Made by a program: the position numbers and the translations under genes | Notes under the pieces: model-generated | Database searches by the model: none | The model's input: only the letters and a program-made list of their open reading frames with translations | What the model was told of the DNA's origin: nothing | From: JAPOVO01 sp026708165 | GTDB lineage: Bacteria; Chloroflexota; UBA11872; VXNJ01 | Reading direction: 5' to 3' | Length of the DNA: 64,000 nt | Assembly: GCA_965208775.1 (NCBI GenBank) | Contig: OZ242360.1 | Location: forward strand, 1,240,001-1,304,000 | In this document: positions 25,150 through 33,935 of the stretch, piece by piece | Layout: each line of letters begins with the position of its first letter | Numbering within the stretch: position 1 is the stretch's first letter

Positions 25150-26709
25150 CTGGACGTAGGCCACATGCTGACACGCAGCTCGATCCGCTATCCCGAGCGG
25201 CCTGCGTGGCTCGACGGAGATACCGTGGTCTCGTTTCACGAGGCCGAGGCCCGGGTGAACCGCCTTGCCAACGCACTGATTGATCTTGGCGGACGTGGCG
25301 GCGACCGGGTTGGGATGCTGCTGCCTAACTGCCATCAGGGCCTGGAGACGATTCTGGCGCCGATGAAGGCTGGAATGGCGGTAGTGCCGATGAACGCCCG
25401 GCTTCAGCCGCGCGAGCACGAGTATCTGCTGAACGACTCAGGCGCGTTTGCGCTTGTGTACGCTAACGAGTTTCGCGATCAACTCGCCCAGTTTCGCGGA
25501 TCGTTAGACACCGTCAAGCACTTTATCTGCGTGGGCGGCGATCCTGATATGGATCTGGGTTACGACGAACTCCTGAACTCGTCATCGGAAAACGTGCCGT
25601 CGGCGCTGCCGGACTCCGATGACGTAGCCTGGCTTTTCTACACGTCTGGGACCACCGGCCGCCCCAAGGGGGCCATGCTCACCCACCGCAACCTAATGGC
25701 GATGGCGCAGGGCTATCTGCTCGATATAAACCCGGCCGCACCCGACGACGTTCTGCTTCATGCCGCGCCGATCACGCACGGCTCGGGGCTGTGCATGTTC
25801 CACTACCTAGCCCGTGGAGCGGCCAACGCCTTTCCCGGAACGCCAAGATTCGAGCCCCGCAAGATATTCGGCGCTATCGAGCGATACCGAGTCACCACCC
25901 TCTTCCTGGCTCCGACGATGATCAACATTCTGGTGGCTAGCGACCACAAGGAAGACTTCGACCTGTCCAGCCTTCATACAGTGATCTACGGAGGCGGCCC
26001 CATGTATACAGAGCACCTGGTCGAGGCCGTGCGTACGTTCGGCCCGAACTTCGTTCAGATATTCGGACAGGGCGAGGCTCCAATGGCGGTGACCACGCTG
26101 CCCATAGAGGAGCACCGGATCGAGGGCGACCCGGTCGCCGTTCGACGACTCGCTTCGGCGGGCCGCGCGGTGACGGGAGTTCGGGTATCGGTGGTGGACG
26201 AGCAGGACTACGAACTGCCTGCTGGCGAGACGGGTGAAATCGTCGTTCGAGGCGATCTGGTGATGAAGGGATACTGGAACAACGCCGAGGCGACGGCGGA
26301 AACGCTCAGGAACGGATGGCTGCACACGGGCGATCTGGGCAACCTGGACTCGGACGGCTATCTGTACATCACCGATCGAAAGAGGGACATGATAATCAGC
26401 GGCGGGGCGAACGTTTATCCTCGGGAGGTCGAGGAAGTCATGGCGACCCATCCCGCCGTTGCCGACGTCGCTGTTATAGGAGTGCCTGACGAAAAGTGGG
26501 GAGAGACGGTCAAGGCGCTGGTCGTGTTAAACGAAAACGCCGAGGTGACAGATCGGGACCTTATGGATTTCTGCCGAATCAATGTGGCCAGCTACAAGAT
26601 ACCGACTTCGGTGGACTTTTTGCGGGCACTGCCAAAGAACGCGTACGGGAAGATATTGAAACGTGAACTGCGCGAGCGTTACTGGTTGGGTCACGAAAGG
26701 CGCGTGTGA
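25150..26709 (+). CDS. Acyl-CoA synthetase (AMP-binding, long-chain-type)
   Basis: Adenylate-forming enzyme activating a carboxylic acid to its CoA thioester. The P-loop A3 motif is YTSGTTGRPKGAMLTHRN, A5 is a divergent IFGQGEAPM, A7 is LHTGDLGNLDSDGYLYITDRKRDMI, and the A10 catalytic Lys is in KNAYGKILKREL. Length is about 519 aa. The usual caller start is ATG 25165, but AGGGAGG lies 5 nt upstream of an in-frame CTG at 25150. The resulting N-terminus (LDVGHMLTRSSIRYPERPAW, first residue Met) matches the family better, so CTG initiation is proposed. It overlaps the thiolase start (TGATG). The acid is probably a fatty, aromatic or steroid-derived acid. Confidence 0.88.
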   Translation: MDVGHMLTRSSIRYPERPAWLDGDTVVSFHEAEARVNRLANALIDLGGRGGDRVGMLLPNCHQGLETILAPMKAGMAVVPMNARLQPREHEYLLNDSGAFALVYANEFRDQLAQFRGSLDTVKHFICVGGDPDMDLGYDELLNSSSENVPSALPDSDDVAWLFYTSGTTGRPKGAMLTHRNLMAMAQGYLLDINPAAPDDVLLHAAPITHGSGLCMFHYLARGAANAFPGTPRFEPRKIFGAIERYRVTTLFLAPTMINILVASDHKEDFDLSSLHTVIYGGGPMYTEHLVEAVRTFGPNFVQIFGQGEAPMAVTTLPIEEHRIEGDPVAVRRLASAGRAVTGVRVSVVDEQDYELPAGETGEIVVRGDLVMKGYWNNAEATAETLRNGWLHTGDLGNLDSDGYLYITDRKRDMIISGGANVYPREVEEVMATHPAVADVAVIGVPDEKWGETVKALVVLNENAEVTDRDLMDFCRINVASYKIPTSVDFLRALPKNAYGKILKRELRERYWLGHERRV

Positions 26710-27902
26710 TGGCTGGAGGCTGGACGACCGGGCCGGACAGGGGATTGCGGCCGGTATCCATTTTGGGCGTGGGATCGACTCCGTTTGGACGGCTGGAAGG
26801 CCAGGATATAACCAAGCTGGCCGTCGACGCCTGCCGCGAGGCCATAGCGGACAGCGGCATAGCCCGGTCCCGTATCCAAGCGCTGTACCTCGGGAATTTC
26901 GCCGGCGAGCGGCTTGCGGGACAGGGCTCGCTGGCGGCTGTCGTAGCAGGGCGCTTGAGCCTCGAGGGTATACCGGCAACGAAGGTGGAAGGGGCTTGCG
27001 CTTCGGGAGGGCTCGGTTTCCGGGAGGGGTTTCTGACGGTTGCGCTCGGTCTTTACGACTTCGTCCTCGTCGCCGGCGTTGAGAAGATGTCGGCGATGCC
27101 GATTGGCGACATTACAGCAGCGCTTTCAACAGCGGGCGACGAGGAATCCGAAATGCGCACCGGGCTGACGTTTCCGGGTGCGTTCGCGATGGTGATGGAA
27201 GCGCACATGGAGAAATACGGCACCACCCGCAAGCAAATCGCGGAAGTGTCGATCAAGAACCATCAGAACGGCCTCAGCAATCCAAAGGCGCAATTTCGCC
27301 GCGCGACCAATCTGGAGGAAGTAGTCAACTCCCGATTTATAGCCGAGCCGATACGGCTGTTCGACTGCCCGCCCATTAGCGACGGCGCGGCCGCAGCGGT
27401 TCTTTGTCCGACCGAAATGGCGGGTGATTTCGCAGACAAACCAGTGCGAATCCTTGGCTCGGGGCACGCCACAGGTCCGAGCGCTTTGACGGGAATGCGC
27501 GAACTGACCAGCTTTTCCGCTTCCGTCAAGGCCGCGCAAGCAGCTTACGAGATGGCCGGTCTAGGTCCCTCCAACATCGACGTGGCCGAGGTTCACGACT
27601 GCTTTACCGTGGCCGAGATAGTTGCGACAGAAGACCTAGGGTTCTTTCCAAAGGGCGAGGGCGGACCGGCTGTGCAGTCGGGTGAGACCGCGCTCGATGG
27701 CAGCATTCCCGTCAATCCGAGTGGTGGGCTCATTGCAAAGGGACATCCAGTTGGCGCCACGGGACTTGCCCAGATTTACGATCTTACGGTCCAGATCCGG
27801 GGCAACGCGGTCAACCAGATCACGAATCCGGAAGCGGCTTTGGCCCACAACCTCGGAGGGGCCGACGCCGTGGCAACCGTGCACATCCTCGGCAGGCCCT
27901 AG
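26709..27902 (+). CDS. Thiolase family protein (SCP2/acetyl-CoA acetyltransferase type)
   Basis: Thiolase of 397 aa, probably cleaving 3-ketoacyl-CoA. The nucleophilic Cys is in VEGACASGGLGF (about residue 98). The catalytic His occurs in VAEVHDCFT and in the GLIAKGHPVGATGLAQIYDL block. These features fit the SCP2-type branch, which usually pairs with a small DUF35/OB-fold partner. ATG 26709 overlaps the ligase stop codon. The DUF35 gene follows after 7 bp, so this is a three-gene operon for CoA-thioester degradation. Confidence 0.9.
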   Translation: MAGGWTTGPDRGLRPVSILGVGSTPFGRLEGQDITKLAVDACREAIADSGIARSRIQALYLGNFAGERLAGQGSLAAVVAGRLSLEGIPATKVEGACASGGLGFREGFLTVALGLYDFVLVAGVEKMSAMPIGDITAALSTAGDEESEMRTGLTFPGAFAMVMEAHMEKYGTTRKQIAEVSIKNHQNGLSNPKAQFRRATNLEEVVNSRFIAEPIRLFDCPPISDGAAAAVLCPTEMAGDFADKPVRILGSGHATGPSALTGMRELTSFSASVKAAQAAYEMAGLGPSNIDVAEVHDCFTVAEIVATEDLGFFPKGEGGPAVQSGETALDGSIPVNPSGGLIAKGHPVGATGLAQIYDLTVQIRGNAVNQITNPEAALAHNLGGADAVATVHILGRP

Positions 27903-27909
27903 CCTCGCG

Positions 27910-28239
27910 ATGGGTCTGACAGGCTATCGATGCGCCACGTGCGACGGCCTGTTCATGCCACCGCGGCTCTACTGCCACGAGTGCGGGGGCGACGACAGGC
28001 TCGAAGTCTCGTTTGCCGGGCGCGGGACCGTCCGCGCATGGACGGCGATTCACGTAGGACCGACCCGCTACGAGCATGAAGTCCCGTATACGGTTGTCCT
28101 AGTCGAGCTGGAAGAAGGCCCGAGAGTGATGGGCCGGCTGGAGTCTGGCGAGAAGGTCCGGATCGGCACGAAGCTTGAACTCTGCCGCGTCGACGAGAAG
28201 CGGGGGCCAGTATTCCGGGCTGCGACCGCCCGAGGCTAG
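27910..28239 (+). CDS. Zn-ribbon/OB-fold DUF35 protein, thiolase partner
   Basis: Small protein of 109 aa with an N-terminal rubredoxin-like zinc ribbon (CATCDGLFMPPRLYCHECGG: CxxC...CxxC) and a C-terminal OB-fold (GRGTVRAWTAIHVGPTRYEHEVPYTV, then VLVELEEGPRVMGRL). Such proteins bind CoA and form hetero-complexes with SCP2-type thiolases in steroid side-chain and aromatic degradation. The ATG lies 8 bp after the thiolase stop with a weak ribosome site, suggesting coupling. The frame continues upstream inside the thiolase gene but without family sequence. The stop overlaps the stop of the convergent GH51 gene by a few bases. Confidence 0.87.
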   Translation: MGLTGYRCATCDGLFMPPRLYCHECGGDDRLEVSFAGRGTVRAWTAIHVGPTRYEHEVPYTVVLVELEEGPRVMGRLESGEKVRIGTKLELCRVDEKRGPVFRAATARG

Positions 28240-29723
28240 CCCAGTTCGACGCTAAACAGCGTCACTGAATGCGGGGGCAACTCCATGCGAAGCTTGCCGT
28301 TATCAACGTCGACGCCAGCAGCCGAAGGCGTGACGCGGTCGGGATTGGCGGCGTCGTTGAAGATGTTGGGCGCGCTCTCCGATAAGAGGCTTGCAGACGC
28401 CGACCGGACCGACAAATCGGCAAACGCCACGGTGCAATCGGCCGGTTCCGAGATATGGCGGTTCACCGCGCATACCACGCCTGACCGTCTTTCAGGATCG
28501 GCCGACGCGGAGGCGCTGATCTGGGGTACACCTCCCGACGACCCGTCGCCGCCAGCTAGGTCTAGGCACTCGATGTTCGTCGTAAGGGCGTCGTTGCCGA
28601 CGTGATTGCGAACCATCTCGAACACGTGGAAGATGGGAGTGAGCCAGGCATGGCGACCGTCGACGGCGATCACGTGCGTGAGCACATTGATGGCCTGGGC
28701 CGTGCTGGTTAGCACTACTCGCTGCGACCAGTTAGTGAACGTATTAAGACAGCCGGCGGCTACAACGGCGTCGCGCATCGTGTTCCGCTGAAACAGGCCG
28801 TCGTCTCTGGGCGCGTTCGAGTGCCAAGTGCCCCACTCGTCGATTACCAAGCCGATCCGCTTGCTGGGGTCTTCGTAGTTCTTAAAAAGGCCGTCGGCCT
28901 TCACGATGTCGTCGTCGAGCAGCAGCGATTCGGCCACAGACGAGTAATAGTCTTCCTCGGAGAACTCCACGTCGTGCCCGCCGGTGCGGAAGAATCTGTG
29001 GACGGCAACGTGGTCGATCAGTTCGCGGCTCTGCTCACGCTCGGTTATCAGGGCTTCGAGCAGCTTGCGATTGTAATCGGCGGTGTAGCCTGCGGCGATC
29101 AGTTCGACGCTGGGGTCAACCCGACGGAGCTGGGTGGCGAACTTCCGATATTCGGCCGCATAGTCGGAGGGACTCATGTGGCCTCCACAGCCGTAGTTTT
29201 CGTTGCCTACGCCCCAAAACCGCACACCGAGCGGCTTGGCGCTGCCGTTTTTCCGCCGCTCCTCCGTGAGAGTCGTAGGGCCTTCCGCATTGCAGTACTC
29301 CAGCCAGTCGCGCATCTCCGCGACCGTGCCCGAACCGACGTTCCCGCAAATGTAGGGAATGGCCCCGATGCGTTTACAAAAGTCGAAATACTCGTGAGTC
29401 CCGAAAGCGTGCGTCTCCAATCCGCCCCACCACAAGTTCAGGCGCACCGGTCTCTGCGACGGGTCGCCGACGCCTTCGCGCCAATGGTGCTGGTCGGCAA
29501 AGCATCCGCCGGGCCAGCGCACCGCGGCTGGTCCGAGGCGGCGCAGGGCGTCGAGTGCGAAGGACCTCATTCCATTTTCCTGCGGGATTTCGGGCCGGTC
29601 GGCAACCCAAATACCTTCGTAAACACACTTACCCAGCGGCTCGATGAATTGGGAGTAAAGCTCCGGCCTTATGCGAGCGATTGGATGGCTGGTCTCAACG
29701 GTGATGCGGGCTTGCTGCGACAT
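28236..29723 (-). CDS. Alpha-L-arabinofuranosidase, GH51 family
   Basis: Glycosidase of 495 aa removing terminal arabinofuranose. The acid/base Glu is in FWGVGNENYGCGG (about residue 173) and the nucleophile in GLVIDEWGTWH (about 295). Family landmarks include YSQFIEPLGKCVYEGIWV and LGPAAVRWPGGCFADQHHW. The C-terminal ~130 residues form the usual beta-sandwich (LPPHSVTLFSVELG). There is no signal peptide, so it would act on imported oligosaccharides. It is convergent with the DUF35 gene. Probably works alongside the sugar isomerase and oxidoreductase genes in the window. Confidence 0.93.
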   Translation of the reverse strand: MSQQARITVETSHPIARIRPELYSQFIEPLGKCVYEGIWVADRPEIPQENGMRSFALDALRRLGPAAVRWPGGCFADQHHWREGVGDPSQRPVRLNLWWGGLETHAFGTHEYFDFCKRIGAIPYICGNVGSGTVAEMRDWLEYCNAEGPTTLTEERRKNGSAKPLGVRFWGVGNENYGCGGHMSPSDYAAEYRKFATQLRRVDPSVELIAAGYTADYNRKLLEALITEREQSRELIDHVAVHRFFRTGGHDVEFSEEDYYSSVAESLLLDDDIVKADGLFKNYEDPSKRIGLVIDEWGTWHSNAPRDDGLFQRNTMRDAVVAAGCLNTFTNWSQRVVLTSTAQAINVLTHVIAVDGRHAWLTPIFHVFEMVRNHVGNDALTTNIECLDLAGGDGSSGGVPQISASASADPERRSGVVCAVNRHISEPADCTVAFADLSVRSASASLLSESAPNIFNDAANPDRVTPSAAGVDVDNGKLRMELPPHSVTLFSVELG

Positions 29724-29758
29724 TGGACTACCTACCGGGAGCGGACTTCAACGTTTCG

Positions 29759-30142
29759 CTAGGACTCTTCCTTGTGAATCTGCGCTACCATAAGCGCCTG
29801 GATCAGATAAATGTCGATTCCTTTACGGAACTCGAAGTCCATGGTCCCCGGATAGCCGCTGACCCATAGCTTCAGTTCTCCGTCCGTATCGAAGACCCCC
29901 GAAGATTCAATCTCGAAGGCGCTGATCTTCGAATACGGCACGCTTCTCAAACTGCGTTTCCGACCGGTAATGCCCTGGACGTCTTCGTACATGAACCTTC
30001 GATCGGTGAATACGTAGCTGTCGCGCTTGGTCTTGAAAGCGGCGAGAATCACTTCTCCGTCCGCGCAAACCCTGTTCTGAAATTGCTCCTGTTCATCGTC
30101 GCTCATTTGTCCAGCGGCGCCAATCAGCGCGTTCATTACCAT
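29759..30142 (-). CDS. Bacterial PH-domain protein
   Basis: Protein of 127 aa matching the bacterial pleckstrin-homology fold. The strand pattern is VILAAFKTKRDSYVFTDRRFMYEDVQGITGRKRSLRSVPYSKISAFEIE, with a final amphipathic helix DIYLIQALMVAQIHKEE. Such proteins form rings and are linked to envelope stress, but no function can be given. ATG 30142 has AGAGG about 10 nt upstream; a second ATG follows two codons later. It sits downstream of no obvious partner, with the arabinofuranosidase gene 35 bp ahead on the same strand. Confidence 0.8.
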   Translation of the reverse strand: MVMNALIGAAGQMSDDEQEQFQNRVCADGEVILAAFKTKRDSYVFTDRRFMYEDVQGITGRKRSLRSVPYSKISAFEIESSGVFDTDGELKLWVSGYPGTMDFEFRKGIDIYLIQALMVAQIHKEES

Positions 30143-30337
30143 AGCGGCAAGCCCTCTTCCTTTTGGCTCCGTTCTACTCGGGTTGCTTCGTCTATGTTAG
30201 GCGAGGCTGCGCCTCGGGAGCACGGGACTTGCCTGTTCTCCATGGACACGAGATATTGTGTCAACAGCGTAACTCCGTACTAGATCCCGATCCTAGCCAT
30301 CGCCCAAGTCAGTCCGGGGATACCGCCGGTCGGGCCG

Positions 30338-31144
30338 TCAAGGCTTGCGAGCCACGACGAAAACTTCGGAGGGTTCGTAGAGCACCTCGACAAGCCGACG
30401 GACCGAATTCGACAGTAGCGCTACGTTCTGCTCCAAGCGCTCGATCTGCATTCGCTGGCGGTGGATGACGGCTTGCAGCTCGCGGGCCATCCGGGACTCT
30501 CGGAACTGGTTAGCCACCCATCCCGCCAAGCGAGATTGTCCGGCAGGAGGCCTATCCGGTTCCGGTTCAAGCGCGTTAAGGCGGAGGTCGTCGGGATCAA
30601 TGGGCAGGCCAAGCTCGGAATCAGGATTACGGCCTGAATCTACGATTTCGAGCCCGACGCTTATACACAGAAACTCAAGAGCCTCGAGATCGTATGGCCT
30701 AACGTGCGACGGGTCGCGCCAGAACTCGTGAGTAATCGTCGCCATGCTTCCCGGATTTGGAGTGACAACGCAAAGCACGCCCTCGGGGGTGAGCGCCTTG
30801 GCAACGGCAGCGATCAGGCGTTTCGCGCCGGTCGGCGAAAGGTGCTCGATCAGATGGGAGCAAAACACACCGTCGAACTCGCCAGGATGAGTAAGCAGAA
30901 AATCGTGCGCGTCGGCGTGGACCACGCGAAGGCCGGATTCCACGGCCGCAGCGACCGCTTTGCGATCCGAGTCCAGCCCCTCGGCCCGAAAGCCGGCCTC
31001 CGATGCCGCAGAGAGAAACTCGCCCCGTCCAGCGCCAACGTCCAGTATCCGACCGCCATCAGGAAAGTAACCGAGAAAGGCCGCACGCGCCGCCTGAACG
31101 CGCTCGCGGTCGAATCCCCGAAACTCGTACCAGTCAACGCTCAA
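30338..31144 (-). CDS. Class I SAM-dependent methyltransferase with C-terminal coiled coil
   Basis: Methyltransferase of 268 aa in the Methyltransf_23 group. Motif I is ILDVGAGRGEFLSAA, the ribose-binding acid is in AEGLDSDRKAV, and GVFCSHLIEHLSP follows. The last ~70 residues form a helix with heptad character (MARELQAVIHRQRMQIERLEQNVALLSNSVRRLVE). This layout is common in methyltransferases of polysaccharide biosynthesis, so O-antigen or exopolysaccharide methylation is a reasonable guess. It is followed upstream by the glycosylase gene on the same strand after 30 bp. Confidence 0.87.
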   Translation of the reverse strand: MSVDWYEFRGFDRERVQAARAAFLGYFPDGGRILDVGAGRGEFLSAASEAGFRAEGLDSDRKAVAAAVESGLRVVHADAHDFLLTHPGEFDGVFCSHLIEHLSPTGAKRLIAAVAKALTPEGVLCVVTPNPGSMATITHEFWRDPSHVRPYDLEALEFLCISVGLEIVDSGRNPDSELGLPIDPDDLRLNALEPEPDRPPAGQSRLAGWVANQFRESRMARELQAVIHRQRMQIERLEQNVALLSNSVRRLVEVLYEPSEVFVVARKP

Positions 31145-31174
31145 TCAGAATGCTCCCTCCCAACAGTGGTCCGG

Positions 31175-32050
31175 TTAGTCGGCAAAACGTTCGAACCAGT
31201 ACGCAAGATGTCTCCACTCTCCCCACGACTCATAAGCGGCTTCCGCAGCCTTGCGTGAAGGTCTGGAGCCGCCAAAATAGCGGCGCGTGACGAAGTCCAT
31301 GTACGCCGTGTCGATCGGCACGCGGTCGTAGCGTCCGGTCAAGGCCATGATAGTGGCGGCAGCGTATTCACCGAAGCCCTTTACCGCGAGTATCTCGCGT
31401 CGCACTTCGTTCGAGTCAACCCGCTGATCCTCCCATTTTGGAAGATCGACGCGCTTGTCTGAGACCGCCGAGGCGAACTCGGCAAGATGCGGCGCCCGGT
31501 ATCCCAGCTTGGCGCGTTCGGCCAGCGCTTGCCCACCGGCATCCGCGATGACTGCCGGACTCGGAAAGCAACGCACACCGCCGGGGGCCTCGGCCCCGAA
31601 TTCGTCGACCAGCCGCTGCACCATGCCCCTGGTCCCCGCCCAACTGATGTTCGTCGTGCACAGGACCTTGACCGCGTCTTCCCAGAGAGTCGGCGAACGG
31701 AGCAGACGTCCCAGCCCGCGCTCCGCGATGTGGCGAAATCGCTTCCGCCGCCCGCATTTTTGCTGAAATGCCGATAGGTCTTCCGAAAGTCCCAGCATTC
31801 GGTTGACGACTTCCGGTACCGAAGATTCGACGGCAAGACTGGTCCACGTCGCAACCACGGTGTTGGGTTTAGTTTCACGCACGGAGACCATCACAGGGCG
31901 GCCTTCCAGCTCACACGCCGTGATGAGGGTCTTGGACGGCTCATCCCATCGAAACGGCGGAAGCGCTATCCAACCGTGCGAGCGCACGACCTGCGCGAGA
32001 TTGAATGGTGGAACGGCCCGCAGCTCGACGCTATTGGCAGGGCCGGACAT
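31175..32050 (-). CDS. AlkA/OGG1-like DNA glycosylase (HhH-GPD)
   Basis: Base-excision repair glycosylase of 291 aa. The helix-hairpin-helix is ILAVKGFGEYAAATIMAL, followed by RYDRVPIDTAYMDFV with the catalytic Asp. No Lys occupies the OGG1 lyase position after the hairpin, so the enzyme should be monofunctional, like AlkA, removing alkylated bases. The N-terminal ~110 residues form the beta-domain seen in AlkA. The gene lies between an epimerase gene (18 bp upstream) and a methyltransferase gene on the same strand, so all three may be one transcript. Confidence 0.85.
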   Translation of the reverse strand: MSGPANSVELRAVPPFNLAQVVRSHGWIALPPFRWDEPSKTLITACELEGRPVMVSVRETKPNTVVATWTSLAVESSVPEVVNRMLGLSEDLSAFQQKCGRRKRFRHIAERGLGRLLRSPTLWEDAVKVLCTTNISWAGTRGMVQRLVDEFGAEAPGGVRCFPSPAVIADAGGQALAERAKLGYRAPHLAEFASAVSDKRVDLPKWEDQRVDSNEVRREILAVKGFGEYAAATIMALTGRYDRVPIDTAYMDFVTRRYFGGSRPSRKAAEAAYESWGEWRHLAYWFERFAD

Positions 32051-32067
32051 AACCGCCGAAATGGAGC

Positions 32068-33111
32068 TTAGAACCGACCGTCTCTGACCTCATACCCAGT
32101 CGGCTTCATAAGCGTGGGGCCGCCGCGCGCCAGCCAGTCGGCGACCCATACGATCATCTGCCGAGCCGAGACCCGAGGCGGTCCGAACAATTCAGAGCAC
32201 TTGGAAGCGTCGCTAAGTAGCGCCTCCGGGCGCTCGCCGCCCTCGAATCTCGGGGCGGTGTCGAAGCATTCACCGAACCGTTCGGCTATCCAGCGTACGG
32301 ACAGCGTCTCAGCCCCGGTCACGTTAAGCACGGACGCCGGACTGGAGGCGATCTCCAGACATCGAAGCGCGCGGTCGCAGGCCTCGCCCTGCCAGATGAC
32401 GTTTACATATCCCATCGACAGGTCGATAGGTTGGCGATTCAGAACACGGCTGCCGATGTCGAGCAAGACTCCGTAACGCACGTCGATGGCGTAGTTCAGC
32501 CGCATGATGCAAATGCGCGTACCAAACTCCTCTGAGAAATGCTGAAACACGCGCTCACGGCCGAGGCAGGACTGAGCGTACTCGCCGACGGGTGCGGAAA
32601 GAGTCGACTCGTCGGCTCCAGCTCCGTTGACGGGACTGAATGGGTAGACGTTGCCGGTGGAAAACACGACGATCCGGGCGTCCTGATAGCGCTCGGCCAC
32701 AAGCCCCGGCATGTAGACGTTGAGCGCCCAAGTGAGACTCTCGGCGCCGGTCGATCCGAATTTTCGACCCGCCATGAAGATTACGTCCGTCGCGTCGGGC
32801 AGATTGCCTAAGGCGTTCCTGTCCAGCAGGTCGCACGTGATGGTGGTCACGCCTGACGACTGGAGCTTTTGGGCGGCGCGGTCGTCGGAGAACCGAGAGA
32901 CGCCAAATACCATTCTGTCTCCGTCGGCCTGCTTTATGGCGTTTACGGCGAGGGTCGCCAGCGTATGCCCCATCTTGCCACCGACGCCCAGACACACAAT
33001 GTTGCCTTCACCGCCGCGAAGCACATCTACCACAGCTGGGGAAGGCTGGGTCATGAAGTCGTCCACTTCGGATTCCGTTCCGAAGGATACGGGCGTAGGG
33101 GCGGAGTTCAA
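32068..33111 (-). CDS. NAD-dependent epimerase/dehydratase (extended SDR-like)
   Basis: Rossmann-fold protein with NIVCLGVGGKMGHTLA as the dinucleotide site and VVFSTGNVYPFSP in the active-site strand. YAQSCLGRERVFQH stands where YxxxK normally occurs; the Lys is replaced by Arg, so dehydrogenase chemistry is uncertain. VSFGTESEVDDFMTQPSPAVVDVL is the usual N-terminal helix of this family. The frame is open to TTG 33177, but a TATAAT box lies at 33127-33132 inside that stretch. I therefore prefer TTG 33111, which keeps the whole conserved helix (347 aa). Upstream of the glycosylase gene with an 18-bp gap. Substrate unknown. Confidence 0.8.
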   Translation of the reverse strand: MNSAPTPVSFGTESEVDDFMTQPSPAVVDVLRGGEGNIVCLGVGGKMGHTLATLAVNAIKQADGDRMVFGVSRFSDDRAAQKLQSSGVTTITCDLLDRNALGNLPDATDVIFMAGRKFGSTGAESLTWALNVYMPGLVAERYQDARIVVFSTGNVYPFSPVNGAGADESTLSAPVGEYAQSCLGRERVFQHFSEEFGTRICIMRLNYAIDVRYGVLLDIGSRVLNRQPIDLSMGYVNVIWQGEACDRALRCLEIASSPASVLNVTGAETLSVRWIAERFGECFDTAPRFEGGERPEALLSDASKCSELFGPPRVSARQMIVWVADWLARGGPTLMKPTGYEVRDGRF

Positions 33112-33126
33112 GTGAGTGTGCGATGG

Positions 33127-33197
33127 ATTATATGCAGGAGTTTCCAGGTCATCGTCGCAAACCGTCCTTTTGATCAATCACGATAGCGCACTAGTAT
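33127..33197. promoter_or_regulatory. Divergent promoter region with near-leaderless transcripts
   Basis: Leftward: TATAAT (minus strand, 33132-33127) about 16 bases before TTG 33111; no clear -35. Rightward: TTGATC (33170-33175), 16-bp spacer, TAGTAT (33192-33197), which would place the transcript start at or next to ATG 33205. Both genes then have leaders of roughly 0-10 nt and neither has a Shine-Dalgarno site. Confidence 0.4.
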
Positions 33198-33204
33198 CGG
33201 AGTC

Positions 33205-33531
33205 ATGATTGTGAGCGCCGAAGCTGAGAAAGTGCTCGTTGCCCTAGTGGAACGCGTCGCGAGCCTGCCAGGGGCGCGGCAGGCAAACGTATTTCGCCTG
33301 GAGCAAGACTCCTCCAATGGAATCGCGGAGCTGGCGCAGCCCCACGTGGACGGGAGCGAGCCCGGGAACCAGTGGCGACTGGAGACAACGTCAGATCTGA
33401 TTGACGAACTGTGCGCCACCGGGCTCTTCGAAAAAGCTCCATCCGGCGCGCGGGCGGGGCCGGATAAGTGGGTCATCCGCGCGGGGATTCCGATATCAGC
33501 CCTCGAGTGGTACGAGCGGAGGCGCTCCTAA
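33205..33531 (+). CDS. Hypothetical protein
   Basis: Open frame of 108 aa in an otherwise empty 400-bp gap, with third-position GC and codon use like its neighbours. I do not recognise the family. The N-terminal ~20 residues form a likely helix (SAEAEKVLVALVERVA). A Trp/Arg/Lys-containing C-terminal part (GPDKWVIRAGIPISALEWYERRR) could be a small folded domain. There are no TM segments or Cys pairs. No ribosome site precedes the ATG, but a TTGATC-16-TAGTAT promoter ends 7 nt before it, consistent with a leaderless message. Divergent from the epimerase gene. Confidence 0.5.
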   Translation: MIVSAEAEKVLVALVERVASLPGARQANVFRLEQDSSNGIAELAQPHVDGSEPGNQWRLETTSDLIDELCATGLFEKAPSGARAGPDKWVIRAGIPISALEWYERRRS

Positions 33532-33579
33532 AACTCCCGCCCAGATCCATATTGGACTTCGGCGGCCCGCCCATCGAGA

Positions 33580-33909
33580 TCAGTCTTTGTAGTCGTCACG
33601 CGGCGGGCTGAAGGCCTCGACGAGGATCGAGTCTTCGAGCGCCCTGGCAGCGTGTCTGGCTCCAGACGGAATCGTCCATGCCGAGCCAGCAGAGCAGATA
33701 GCCTTCTCGTCCCCAACCTCCAGCTCGATCGCCCCTTCGATGCAATACCCCATCTGCTCGTACGGATGGTCGTGACGCTCGACTACGGAGTCCCGGCGCA
33801 TGATTATCTGGGTGAATAACATCCGGTCGCCCCATACCAGGGGCTTCCTTCCAACGCCTGGAAACGGCGACTCGACCTCCAGCTTGTCCGCGGAATCCAC
33901 AACGAACAT
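33580..33909 (-). CDS. Cupin-domain protein
   Basis: Single-domain cupin of 109 aa. Motif 1 is VVERHDHPYEQMGYCIEGAIELEVG, carrying His, His and Glu. Motif 2 is SAWTIPSGARHAARAL with the last His. These residues normally hold a divalent metal. Small cupins of this type can be isomerases, dioxygenases or binding proteins. The ATG has AAGGGGGAA about 5 nt upstream. It lies directly downstream of the threonine synthase gene (gap 26 bp), so the two may be one transcript. Confidence 0.85.
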   Translation of the reverse strand: MFVVDSADKLEVESPFPGVGRKPLVWGDRMLFTQIIMRRDSVVERHDHPYEQMGYCIEGAIELEVGDEKAICSAGSAWTIPSGARHAARALEDSILVEAFSPPRDDYKD

Positions 33910-33935
33910 CTTTCGTTCCCCCTTCTAAACGTGTC

